From the NCBI GenBank assembly GCA_029690005.1, contig CP121458.1, positions 1,860,001 through 1,924,000 on the forward strand: a stretch of 64,000 nt of DNA. Direction: 5' to 3'. Positions 9,701 to 19,062 of the stretch are shown one piece after another. The notes below the pieces were generated by a model. It was not told where the DNA came from. It saw nothing but the letters and a program-made list of their open reading frames with translations, and searched no databases. The translations under genes and the position numbers were made by a program. Within the stretch, counting starts at the first letter, position 1; each line of letters begins with the position of its first letter. The DNA comes from Prescottella defluvii (GTDB lineage Bacteria; Actinomycetota; Actinomycetes; Mycobacteriales; Mycobacteriaceae).

Positions 9701-10066
9701 CCTCGCCGGGCGTCCGGAGGCGATCGCCGATCTCGCCGACCGGCTCGCGGTGGTGTCGAAGCTGCGGCTCGGTCCCCGCGGGTACCCGGATCTGCCGCAG
9801 ACCGGTGCGGTGGCGTGCGCCGTCGCCGGTTACCGCATCACCACCGGAAGCGGTGCCGTCGAAGGAGCGCTGCGGCTCCTCGCTCTGGCGACGAGAGTGC
9901 GTGCACGACAGGACTATCCGTCGATGCGACTGGACCGTCACCTCGACGCCGCGCGCGCCGCGGTCGGCGACGACGCCGTCGCGGCGGCGCTGGCGTCCGT
10001 TCGGGGACGCCGCGCGCCGCCGCGCGTCACGAGATCCTCGACCTGCTCTCCACGACGGAGGACTGA
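6752..10066 (+). CDS. SARP/AfsR-type transcriptional regulator with NB-ARC ATPase and TPR region, reading frame interrupted about eight times
   Basis: A winged-helix OmpR-like DNA-binding domain (VALLGDVATRRDG to DGVIEVGPAGYRL) is followed by a bacterial transcriptional activation domain (LARARMLVRQAGQCHADGD...RLADRLGADPSARL). Next comes an AAA/NB-ARC domain with Walker A LGPGGTGKT, Walker B LLILDNCEHL and GLPLAIELAAARV, then a long helical repeat region (NNGDLFGSESDARRALDLAE, YDDAVDYYRRSADGLWELHL). Restored length is about 1,106 residues. Breaks lie at about 7206, 7585, 8313, 8501, 8680, 8728, 8907 and 10004. Seven are fixed by adding one G/C and one (8501) by removing a G. Such proteins activate nearby biosynthetic or export genes; it converges with a DrrAB-type exporter. 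The start is GTG 6752 or 6761. Confidence 0.75.
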
Positions 10067-10071
10067 GGCCG

Positions 10072-10898
10072 TCAGGTCTTGCGCATGTAGGTCCGCACCG
10101 TCAGCGGCGCCATGACCGCCACGATCAACGCGGCACCCAGCAGGGCCCACACCGCATGGATGCCGAAGTGCCCGTCGTTGGCGAGTTCGCGGACGGCGGT
10201 CACGAGATGCGAGACCGGGTTGACGTTCACGAACGCCTGCATCCAGCCCGGCATCGTGTCGGCCGGCACGAACGCGTTGGACATGAACGTCAGCGGGAAC
10301 AGGATCATCATCGAGACACCCTGCACGGCAGACGCTTTGCTCATCAGCACACCCATGAGCGCGAAGATCCAGCTGATCGCGAACGCACACACCATGACCA
10401 GCAGCGCGGCGCACACGACGCCGACGACTCCGCCGCCCGGCCGGTAGCCCATCGCGATACCGACGATGAACGTGATGGTCGTCGCGATCAGGTATCGCAC
10501 GATGTCGGCGATCAGTGCCCCGGACAGGGGCGCGATCCGGGCAATCGGCAGGGACTTGAACCGGTCGAACACGCCCTTGTCCATGTCCTCCCGCAGCTGG
10601 GTGCCGGTGACGATCGACGTCGTGATGACGGTCTGCACGAGGATGCCCGGGATGATGATCGGCAGGTACGACTGCACGTCCCCGGAGATCGCGCCACCGA
10701 AGATGTACGTGAACATGAACGTGAAGATGATCGGCTGGATCACCACGTCGAACAGCTGCTCGGGGTTGTGCTTGATCTTCAAGATGCCCCGGTAGGCCAT
10801 CGTGAAGCTGTGAGCGACCGAGTCCCGCAGGCTGACCCGGTCGACGGCCTCGAGGGTCCGGGTGCCGGTGGTGGTTGCGGGCGAGGTGAGGGTGGTGG

Positions 10899-10902
<4 letters not shown>
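10072..10902 (-). CDS. ABC-2 type (DrrB-like) export permease
   Basis: 276 residues with about six membrane helices. After a polar N-terminus (MTTTLTSPATTTGTRTLEAV) the ABC-2 permease core begins with FTMAYRGILKIKHNPEQL and QPIIFTFMFTYIFGGA, then LPIIIPGILVQTV, and contains the family motif FKSLPIARIAPLSGALIADI. The C-terminal LTFMSNAFVPADTMPGWMQ and VNPVSHLVTAVREL are typical of DrrB/daunorubicin-type exporters. Its ATG overlaps the stop of the ATPase gene by four bases, so the two are translationally coupled. It ends five bases from the convergent SARP-type regulator. The substrate is unknown; drug, lipid or polyketide export is possible. Confidence 0.9.
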
Positions 10903-11872
<970 letters not shown>

Positions 11873-11944
11873 GGCCTCATCCTGACGTGTCCCGCTTACA
11901 CGGGTCTTGCAGCGCTCTTGCACCGCGTGAGGCGGAGACATGCA

Positions 11945-11976
11945 CCGGGGCCGTGGTGCAGGCACCGCGGCCCCGG
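11945..11976 (-). terminator. hairpin downstream of the secreted-protein gene
   Basis: Stem CCGGGGCCG/CGGCCCCGG with an inner GGTGC/GCACC pairing and a two-base loop. It lies just past the end of the secreted-protein gene at 11997 and before the start of the ABC ATPase gene, as expected for a terminator reading leftwards. Confidence 0.6.
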
Positions 11977-11996
11977 GTCTTTCAGGAGGGTTCGTG

Positions 11997-12535
11997 TTAC
12001 TTCAGCAGGCCACCGGCGAGACCGCCGAGCAGATCGCCGAGGTCGGGATGATGTCGCCGAGGCTGCCGGTCACGGTGCCGAGGCTGCCGAAAACCCCACC
12101 GATGGGGACGATCTGCGGCTCACCGAGAACCGGTGTGGGGCTCGTCAGCGAGATGCACGCACCGACGAAGGCGTATACGCCGTCGGCGAGCGCGCCCGTC
12201 GTGTACGACTTGGTGGCGCCCGCGGGAACAGCGTCGAGACCGCTGGTCCACGCGACGAAGCCGGGCTCGAACAGCTTGGTCGGATCGTCGAGAGCCTTCG
12301 GCACCTTCGCCGAGTCGATGGCCACCGCGCCGCACGTGCTGGTCGGGTAGCCGACGTTCGGGTTCTGGACCGTGACACCGACGACATTGCCGTCGGCCGC
12401 GGTGGTCAGGACCGGTCCCGCGAAGTCCTGGGAAGGGGCGGCCGACGCGATCGCGGGGCCGGTGAGCAGTGCGGCGGCGGCAATCGCGGCGGCGGCGGTG
12501 GAGCGGGTGAGGACGGTTGCGGAGCGTGCGCGCAT
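11997..12535 (-). CDS. secreted two-cysteine protein, C-terminal frame shifted
   Basis: A classical Sec signal peptide ([34 protein letters not shown]) precedes an exported domain. It carries [19 protein letters not shown] and [10 protein letters not shown], all shared with the next gene (12723). As given, the frame ends at 12002 with a cysteine-rich nonsense tail. Adding one base to the GGG at 12045-12047 (CCC on the coding strand) gives a tail [20 protein letters not shown] ending at 11997, glycine/leucine-rich like many rhodococcal secreted proteins. The two conserved cysteines probably form a disulfide. No function is known. RBS AAAGGA precedes the ATG. Confidence 0.75.
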
Positions 12536-12663
12536 GGTCGTGTCCTTTCAGCGGTGGGAAGCGGATCTCCGCCGTGGTTCGCGGGCGAACGCGGACGGGG
12601 ATCACCCGCGGAAGGCACGGCGTCGGATGCGCCTGGTGCAACGGGAATCGTGAAAGGGAAAGA

Positions 12664-12710
12664 TGCGCGGCGACCCGGACATCCCCGACCAACAGCCGGG
12701 CCGCCGCGCA
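12664..12710 (-). terminator. hairpin downstream of the second secreted-protein gene
   Basis: Arms TGCGCGGCG and CGCCGCGCA with an extra CCGG/CCGG pairing inside and a loop of about 17 bases. It lies between the end of the 12723 gene and the upstream region of the 11997 gene, both transcribed leftwards, suggesting separate transcripts. Confidence 0.5.
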
Positions 12711-12722
12711 CGATCTGGGGAG

Positions 12723-13274
12723 TTACCTGGCCTGTGAGGAGCCGGCCGAGATGGCCTTGATCAGGCCGTCGATGTTCCCACTGTCGAGAAAGTCGAGCAG
12801 GTTCTTCAGAGCGCCGTTCTCGAGGCTGCCGAACATTGCGTTCGCGGGCAGGCTGACGATCTTCGGCTGGCTCACGGCAGGAGCGCCGGACGCCGAGGTG
12901 CACTCGCCGATCACGGCGTACACGCCATCGTTGAAATCGGGGGTGGTGAACTCCTTGGTGCTCGCGGCACCGACGCGCTCCTTGGTCTTGACCTTCCATG
13001 CCGCGAAGCCCGGCTCGAGGAGCTTGGAGGGGTCCTTCTCGAGCTCGGAGAGCCTGGAGGCGACGATCGCGTAGGCGCCGCACGTCGTGGCGGCGTCGGT
13101 GTTGGTGTTCTCCACGGTGACCGTGATGGCGTGTGCGTCGGCGGACGCGGTGATCTTGGGCGCCGAGACGGCGGGCGCGGCGGTGGCGAGAGCCGGGACG
13201 GCGAGAGCCGACGCGGCCGCGATGGCGACGCCACTCACCGTGCGGGCGAGCGTCTTCCGGGTACGCATATGCAT
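12723..13274 (-). CDS. secreted two-cysteine protein, paralogue of its downstream neighbour
   Basis: 183 residues. Start ATG 13274 has GAGGGG six bases upstream; an internal ATG at 13268 is also possible. A signal peptide with basic start (MRTRKTLAR) and an AVPALATA-AP cleavage region precedes a domain with TTCGAYAI, KLLEPGFAAW, and DGVYAVIGEC. These match the neighbouring gene position for position, so the two arose by duplication. The C-terminal part differs (LENGALKNLLDFLDSGNID). Likely an exported protein with one disulfide. I do not recognise the family. Confidence 0.8.
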   Translation of the reverse strand: MHMRTRKTLARTVSGVAIAAASALAVPALATAAPAVSAPKITASADAHAITVTVENTNTDAATTCGAYAIVASRLSELEKDPSKLLEPGFAAWKVKTKERVGAASTKEFTTPDFNDGVYAVIGECTSASGAPAVSQPKIVSLPANAMFGSLENGALKNLLDFLDSGNIDGLIKAISAGSSQAR

Positions 13275-13350
13275 GAACAACCCCTCATTCGTGGAAAGTC
13301 TTGCTGACGGATGAGTGATCGCGGTGTCTTGTCCCCGACAACCAAGATCA

Positions 13351-13389
13351 CTTGCGTGAAGCGTCAAGGCTGGGTCAACTTCGCGCAAG
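13351..13389. promoter_or_regulatory. inverted repeat in the 13275-13566 intergenic region
   Basis: Arms CTTGCGTGAAG (13351-13361) and CTTCGCGCAAG (13379-13389) match at 10 of 11 positions with a 17-base spacer, about 80 bases upstream of the secreted-protein start. A TTGAC-like hexamer reads leftwards inside it. It may be an operator or a hairpin. The remainder of this 292-base intergenic region is notable only for an AT-rich patch (about 13497-13566) next to the end of menE. Confidence 0.35.
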
Positions 13390-13566
13390 GCGAATCTCCG
13401 GGAAAGGTAAGGGGCGGACTTTGCCGAGAGACCCGGATCCGACATCCCTACCGGTCGGTAACGGAATTGAACAGCGGAAACCGCTCTGTCTGAAGCGGAT
13501 TGGCCCGTTCTATAACGATTCCATTTCGAAGGTCACGGATCGAAGAATATTCAATTGCTTGTTCAA

Positions 13567-14759
13567 CTACCTGCGGGTGTCGGCTTGTCCGCCGGGCTCG
13601 AGCCACGACGTTCGCAGCGCGGTCCGGTCGGTCTTGCCCGGGCCGCGCAGGGGGAGCGCGTCGAGCAGTCGGATCTCGCGCGGCGCCGCGGTGGCGTCGA
13701 GCGCGGCGCGGACATGGTCGCCCAATTCCGCGGCGGTGGGCGCGAATCCGTCGGCGGGGACGATCGCGGCGACCACGCGCTGGCCCAGGCGATCGTCGGG
13801 TACCCCGAGCACGGCGCACTCGCGCACCCCCGGGTGCTCGAGGAGCACCGACTCGACCACCTGCGGCACGACCGTGAGGCCCCCGGTGGTGATCGCCTCG
13901 TCGAGCCTGCCGCTCATCGTGAGGACACCGTCCGACAGGGTGCCGGCGTCGTCGGTGCGGAACCAGCCGGGTTCGGCGAAGGCCGGATGTCCGGGCAGGC
14001 CGCGGTAGCCCGACGCGATCATCGCCCCGCCCAGCAGGACGCGGGAGTCGTCGGCGATCCGGACGGTCGCGCCGTCGAGGGGGACGCCGTCGTAGACGCA
14101 CCCGCCGCACGTCTCGCTCATCCCGTACGTACGCACCACCGGGATGCCCGCGTCCAGTGCGCGGCGCAGCGGCGGCGCCGGCGTGGCCGCACCGCCGAGC
14201 AGGACCGCGTCGAGCGTCGCCAGCGCGTCCGTCGCGCCCGGGTGGTCGAGGGCTTTCACCAGCTGCGTGGGCACCAGCGACGTGTACCGGCGGGGTCCGG
14301 TCATCGCGGCCACAGCGGCCGGCAGGTCGCCGGATCGAAGCCCGCGGTGACGTCGACGACGACGGGCGTCCGACCGGCGAGCAGGCTGCGCAGCAGCACC
14401 TGCATGCCGGCGATGTGGTGCGCGGGCAGGGCCAGCAGCCACGAACCGGGACCGCCGACACGACGATGCGTCGCCTCACCGCTCGCGCGCAGCGCGCGCG
14501 AGGTGAGCATCGCGCCCTTGGGCACCCCGGTGGTTCCCGACGTCGCCACCACGAGCGCGACGTCCTCGGCGTCGGCCACGTCGTCGATCGGCTCGTCCGG
14601 GTGCAGCGCGCGCGTGAGCCGGGCGATCTCCTTCGGGTCGCCCTCGGGCACCGGCAGGAGCGGCGGGCCGCTGCCGTCCAGTACTCGCTCGAGTGTCGGA
14701 AGGACCGAGGTCACCGCGGTGCCGGCCGGGATCGGAAGGGTGTGCAGGAGCGCGCTCAC
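13567..14759 (-). CDS. menE: o-succinylbenzoate-CoA ligase, reading frame interrupted
   Basis: Acyl-adenylate ligase activating o-succinylbenzoate with ATP and CoA, the step before MenB. The phosphate-binding motif is ATSGTTGVPKG, the adenylate motif is RTYGMSETCGGCVYDG, and the hinge region contains GWFRTDDAGTL and GRLDEAITTGG. The C-terminal catalytic lysine is in GPGKTDR. The frame breaks near 14328; adding one base joins VTAGFDPA to DLPAAVAAMTGPRRYTS, giving about 397 residues, close to actinobacterial MenE rather than the longer general ligases. A GTG/ATG start near 14759 is used. Companion menaquinone genes are throughout the window. Confidence 0.88.
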
Positions 14760-14800
14760 CCATCGATGGTTTCACGGCCAGGGCGGCAGGTTCGCGGCGG

Positions 14801-15103
14801 TCAGGGGCGGGGCGGGCCGGCCAGTGGCCAGCCGCCCGCGGACAAGTGGGACTGCACCCGGTCGACGTCGGATTCGAGCGGCATCTCGTTCGTGATCTTG
14901 GTGATCAGCACCTGGATGTCGGTCTTCGAGATCGGCAGGTCGCCGTGCTCGACCAGGGCGGCGGTGACGAGGTCGGCCTCTTCCTCGGACAGCCGTCGGG
15001 TGAGGAGCGCGAAGAGAGGGACGTAGTCCTGCTCGGGGACGCCGTTGGGATATCCGGCGCGTAGCCAATCGATGATCGAGGAGAGAAACGGAGGCAGGCT
15101 CAA
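14801..15103 (-). CDS. DUF3349 family protein
   Basis: 100 residues from a TTG at 15103, chosen because AGGAG lies six bases before it; the frame extends to 15166 but the added residues (rich in Thr/Pro/Arg) look non-coding. The core is LSSIIDWLRAGYPNGVPEQDYVPLFALLTRRLSEEE and VLITKITNEMP...SHLSAGGWP, the actinobacterial DUF3349 signature (Rv0543c type). Helical and acidic, probably cytosolic. Function unknown. It is a tandem paralogue of the gene at 15126 and is followed by menE. Confidence 0.8.
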   Translation of the reverse strand: MSLPPFLSSIIDWLRAGYPNGVPEQDYVPLFALLTRRLSEEEADLVTAALVEHGDLPISKTDIQVLITKITNEMPLESDVDRVQSHLSAGGWPLAGPPRP

Positions 15104-15125
15104 TGATGCTCCTGAACTCGGTCCG

Positions 15126-15500
15126 TCAGCTCTGGGCGTCCGGGGCTTCCTGGTAGTCACCGGCAACTGCGTAGGCGTCGTCGCCGACGACGGGCCACCC
15201 GCCCGCGACGAGCCGTTCCGTGACCCGGGTGATGTCTTCCTCGGTGGGTTCCTCGTGGATGACCCCCGCGATGATGTTCTTGAGCGCGTCGTAGTCGACG
15301 TGCCGATCGGGATGCTCGTGTGCGGTCGCGATGGACAGGTCGACGATCTGGCCGATCTCCTCGTCGGTCAGTCGGCGTCCGAGCACGGCGAGCAGTGCGA
15401 AGTGGTCCTTGGTCGGAATTCCCTCCGGGTAGCCGGCGCGGAGCCAATCGAGTACCGAACGGAGCGAATACTTGCTGTTCACGGATGCGATCACTTTCAC
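15126..15500 (-). CDS. DUF3349 family protein, tandem paralogue
   Basis: 124 residues. It shares SVLDWLRAGYPEGIPTKDHFALLAVLGRRLTDEE and the closing ERLVAGGWPVVGD with the next gene, so the two are a tandem duplication within DUF3349. An extra acidic tail (DYQEAPDAQS) is unique to this copy. The start is uncertain: GTG at 15500 is given, but GTG codons 6 and 18 bases further in are equally possible because no good ribosome-binding site is visible. Role unknown. Confidence 0.75.
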   Translation of the reverse strand: MKVIASVNSKYSLRSVLDWLRAGYPEGIPTKDHFALLAVLGRRLTDEEIGQIVDLSIATAHEHPDRHVDYDALKNIIAGVIHEEPTEEDITRVTERLVAGGWPVVGDDAYAVAGDYQEAPDAQS

Positions 15501-15537
15501 GAAGGGAGCGGGGGTGCGGGTCTGGTAGGGACCCCGC

Positions 15538-15810
15538 TCAGAAGACGTGGATGCCGAAGCTACTGGCCAGGAAGTTCTGCATCAGCATCAGTATCCCAGC
15601 GATGATCGCGATCAGCACCACGGCGAAGCACAGGGCCGCGCCGATCTTGCCCGCGGTGGACGCCGTGGTCGTCCCGTCCGCGTTGGTCCGTGCACCCACG
15701 GACAGGCTCTTGAGGCCCAGGGCGAAGATCGCCGGCAGGCCCGCACCGAAGAGCAGTCCCACGAGGACGACCTGCCACAGCGAGTTGGCGGTCTGCGTCA
15801 GTAGATCCAT
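15538..15810 (-). CDS. small membrane protein (90 aa)
   Basis: ATG at 15810 with GAGGAG seven bases upstream. Two hydrophobic helices (about residues 11-36 and 58-82) flank a polar loop (SVGARTNADGTTTASTAGK). This is a small inner-membrane protein, possibly the counterpart of the small membrane protein next to pitA in mycobacteria (Rv0544c); that link is by synteny only. It lies 14 bases from pitA, in the same direction and downstream of it, so co-expression with phosphate transport is likely. Confidence 0.75.
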   Translation of the reverse strand: MDLLTQTANSLWQVVLVGLLFGAGLPAIFALGLKSLSVGARTNADGTTTASTAGKIGAALCFAVVLIAIIAGILMLMQNFLASSFGIHVF

Positions 15811-15823
15811 CGGTCGTCTCCTC

Positions 15824-17056
15824 TCAGGTGGCGCTGGTCGTGGTGGCGGTGGCGGTCTGGTCTGCGTCGACCTCGAGGTCGGCTCCGGCGGTCGGGGCCG
15901 CGGGAGCGTTCTCCGTCGCCGGCGCCAATCCGCCGTCCCACTCGTCGTTGACGTTGCTCGGGTCGATCGGCTCACGGCGTGAGCGCATGTACATGAAGCC
16001 GGACAGCACCACCAGCAGGGCGAACACGACCAGGACGCCGGGCAGTCCACCGATCACATGGGCCAGTCCCCAGCAGACGGCGCCGACGATGCCCGCCGAG
16101 GGCAGTGTGATCAGCCAGGCGACGGCCATGCGACCGGCCACGCCCCAGCGGACCTCGGCCCCCTTCCGGCCCAGGCCGGTGCCCATGATCGATCCGGTGG
16201 CGACGTGCGTGGTCGACAGCGGCAGGCCCAGGTGGCTCGAGGTCAGGATGATCGCGGCCGACGACGACTCGGCGGCCATGCCCTGCGGCGCGGAGATCTC
16301 GACGAGGCCCTTGCCGAGCGTGCGGATGATGCGCCAACCACCGAGGTAGGTGCCGAGCGCGATCGCGACGGCGCAGCTGAGCTTGACCCAGAACGGCATC
16401 TCGGCGTCCGCGGAGATCGATCCGTGCGCGACGAGCGCCAGGAAGATCACGCCCATCGTCTTCTGGGCGTCGTTGGTGCCGTGGGCGAGGGAGACGAGCG
16501 ACGCCGTGCCGACCTGGCCGATGCGGAAGCCCTTGCTCTTGGTGTCGTCGGGAATGTCCCGGGTGATGCGGTAGATGAGCTTGGTGCCGACGGTCGCGAC
16601 CAGCGCGGCGACCACGGGGGCCAGCAGCGCCGGGATGATCACCTTGCCGAGCACGCCGCCCCACTCGACACCGTTCATGCCGATCGAGGCGATGGCGGCG
16701 CCGATCAGGCCGCCGAAGAGTGCGTGCGACGAGCTGGACGGCAAGCCGAACAGCCAGGTCGCGAGATTCCACAGAATTCCGCCCACAAGGCCGGCGAAAA
16801 CGATCAGCAACAGCGCTTCGCCGCTGACGGTCCCGAGGTTGACCACGCCCTTCGCGACGGTGGCAGCGACTTCGACGGAGAGAAACGCGCCGATCAGGTT
16901 GAGGGTTGCAGAGAGTGCCACTGCGACCTTCGGTCGGAGTGCGCCGGTGGCGATGGAGGTGGCCATCGCGTTCCCGGTGTCGTGGAAGCCGTTCGTGAAG
17001 TCGAAAGCGAGGGCAGTGACGACCACTACCAAGAGAACGACGAGCTCTGCGGTCAC
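15824..17056 (-). CDS. pitA: low-affinity inorganic phosphate transporter (PiT family)
   Basis: 410 residues, about ten helices. The two internal-repeat signature motifs of PiT transporters are present: DFTNGFHDTGNAMATSIATG near residue 18, and SLAHGTNDAQKTMG near residue 210. LPSSSSHALFGGLIG and LPLSTTHVATGSIMG are also typical of the fold. The protein imports Pi (as metal phosphate) with protons. The C-terminal tail is acidic and Ala/Thr-rich. It heads a leftward operon with the small membrane gene and perhaps the DUF3349 pair. Confidence 0.93.
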   Translation of the reverse strand: MTAELVVLLVVVVTALAFDFTNGFHDTGNAMATSIATGALRPKVAVALSATLNLIGAFLSVEVAATVAKGVVNLGTVSGEALLLIVFAGLVGGILWNLATWLFGLPSSSSHALFGGLIGAAIASIGMNGVEWGGVLGKVIIPALLAPVVAALVATVGTKLIYRITRDIPDDTKSKGFRIGQVGTASLVSLAHGTNDAQKTMGVIFLALVAHGSISADAEMPFWVKLSCAVAIALGTYLGGWRIIRTLGKGLVEISAPQGMAAESSSAAIILTSSHLGLPLSTTHVATGSIMGTGLGRKGAEVRWGVAGRMAVAWLITLPSAGIVGAVCWGLAHVIGGLPGVLVVFALLVVLSGFMYMRSRREPIDPSNVNDEWDGGLAPATENAPAAPTAGADLEVDADQTATATTTSAT

Positions 17057-17358
17057 AAGCGAATTGTGCGTATCGAACGCGTAAAAGTACAGCGAGCATC
17101 CGGTGAATCGACGGTGCTCTGGGTCTCATCTTCCCATCACCTCGCACGACGGTTCCGTCGGTGTGTGGACACTCACGTTTTCCAGGGGGTGTGTCGACCA
17201 TCACTGGGTTGTCTCACTCACCGGGACCGGCGTCCGGGGCGGGGTGTGATGCTCGTTACGGTCCTCGCCACCGGGAGCGCAGCCTCACGGTGAGTGGAGC
17301 TCGGGAAGGTCGGTGGCGGGATGTCGGGCAGCGGTCGGGGTGAGCTGTCCCTCCCATT

Positions 17359-17389
17359 CTTTACCTAAAGAAAGCACTTGCTTTACCTA
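17359..17389. promoter_or_regulatory. direct repeat in the AT-rich upstream region of the Liv-type operon
   Basis: CTTTACCTA occurs at 17359-17367 and again at 17381-17389, 22 bases apart (two helical turns), within a patch much lower in GC than the surroundings. It lies about 120 bases before the lipoprotein gene. Spacing suggests cooperative binding of a regulator, possibly a nitrogen-type one, but no match to a named site is good enough to assign. The rest of the 454-base gap between pitA and the lipoprotein gene shows no gene. Confidence 0.35.
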
Positions 17390-17510
17390 GTTTTTGCGCG
17401 ACCTCCGGTTCGGCGCGCTGGCGTGGTCATCGCCGCAGGTCCGGACTGGTTTCGATCTGTTGGTTCGACCCCGGCCCGGTCTCGGGCACTGAGAAGGAGA
17501 TACACCGACC

Positions 17511-18925
17511 GTGAAGAGAAACAAGACTGCCAAGCTGGTCGTGGCGCTCGCCGCGACCGCGGCCCTGGTCTCGGCCTGCGGCGGCGACCGCGGCGGCGAC
17601 GCCGTCGTGCCGGGCACCGGGTCGAGCGACGCGCAGGCGTCGTCGTCCACCTCCGTCGACAAGTTCGGCACCCTCGCCTCCCCCTGCGGCAAGGGCGACG
17701 CCAAGGGCGCGACGGACCAGGGCGTGTCCGACACCGAGATCAAGATCGGCTACGGCGACGACCGCGGCTTCGCCAAGAGCCCGGGCCTCAACAAGGAGAT
17801 GTCCGACGCCGTCTCCGCGATGATCGACTGGTGCAACGAGCAGGGCGGCATCAACGGCCGCAAGATCGTCGGCACCGACTACGACGCCGCGATGACGCAG
17901 GCGAACTCCGTCATGCAGGACGCGTGCCGCACCCAGTTCATGATGGTCGGCCACGGCTTCGCGATGGACCAGACGTCCGAGCAGACGCGCGTCGCGTGCA
18001 ACATGGCCGCGGTTCCCGGCTTCACCGTCTCCCCGGACGCCGCCAACGGCCCCATGACCTACCAGGGCGTGCCGTTCCCCGTCGACATCGCAAATGCCTC
18101 GGCGTGGTTCCAGATGGGGGAAATGCACCCGATCTCAAGAACGACTTCGCGCTCGTCGGCTCGACGATGCCGACCATCATCACGTCGCTCACCAAGACCA
18201 AGTCGATGGCCGAGGCCGCCGGCTTCAAGCTCAAGGACTGCGGCGTCACCCTCAACTACGAGGGCGAGGCCAGCTACGTCCCGTTCGCGGAGAAGGTCAA
18301 GGCCTGCGGCGCCAAGGGCCTGTGGACCTCGCGCTCGCCGGTCCCGGCCGAGTTCAACTTCTTCAAGGCCGTCGATCAGGTCGGCATCGATCCGATCATC
18401 CTCGGTGAGGCCACCTGGTACGGCAACGCGGTCCAGTCGTTCAACAAGGACAGCGGTCTGCTCGACAACCTCAATGCCGGCATGACCTTCCAGATGCTCG
18501 AGAACGACAAGAACGCGGCGGTCAAGCAGTACAAGGACCTGGTCACGGCCAAGGGCGGCAAGACCGCGCTGCTCGGCATGCAGTCCACCTCCTCGTTCCT
18601 GCTGTGGGCCACCGCGGCCAAGGAGTGCGGCTCGGACCTGACCCGTCAGTGCATGATCACCGAGCTGTCCAAGATCCACGAGTGGGACGGCGGCGGCCTC
18701 CACGCCGCGAGCGACCCGGGCAAGAACATCCCCGCACAGTGCGGCCTGGTGGTCTCGATCAAGGGCGCCGACTACTCGCAGGCGTTCCCCACCACGGCCG
18801 GTGAGTTCAAGTGCGACCCGCAGTACCTGGTCAAGACGGATCCGTCGACGTGGGGCACCGAACTCAACGCGGACCGCATCTCCACCAAGTACCTGAACCC
18901 GAACGTGATCACGCCCAAGGCCTGA
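17511..18925 (+). CDS. Liv-type ABC transporter substrate-binding lipoprotein, reading frame interrupted
   Basis: The N-terminus has a lipoprotein signal (MKRNKTAKLVVALAATAALVSAC) with lipobox LVSAC. The mature part shows the type I periplasmic-binding fold of branched-chain amino acid/amide receptors (EIKIGYGDDRGFAKSPGLNKEM, WCNEQGGINGRKIVGTDYD, DFALVGSTMPTIITS). The frame breaks at the CCC at 18128-18130; one extra C joins WFQMGEMHP to DLKNDFALVG, giving about 471 residues. It heads the operon with a fused permease, two ATPases and a small membrane protein. The ligand cannot be told from sequence: amino acid, amide or urea-like. A hairpin follows it. Confidence 0.85.
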
Positions 18926-18992
18926 TCCAGGGCCGGACGGTCGACACCCACAGGTTCTCGACCGCGCGGCAGTTTCGATCCGACCGATGAAT

Positions 18993-19026
18993 GCGGCGCC
19001 CCGGGCCACCCGCTCCGGGGCGCCGC
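18993..19026 (+). terminator. intra-operon hairpin (attenuator-like) between receptor and permease genes
   Basis: Perfect 12-base stem GCGGCGCCCCGG/CCGGGGCGCCGC with a 10-base loop, without a T-run. It sits between the receptor lipoprotein and the permease, where a partial terminator or RNA-stabilising hairpin often makes the receptor more abundant than the membrane parts. Confidence 0.55.
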
Positions 19027-19062
19027 GTCCATCCCGACTGGAGTTCTTCAGAAGGTTTCCAG

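Noticed and set aside
6752..10066. Programmed frameshifting in the SARP-type gene
   Set aside because: Eight shifts in both directions at plain G/C runs, with no slippery heptamer-plus-structure pattern; sequence error is simpler.
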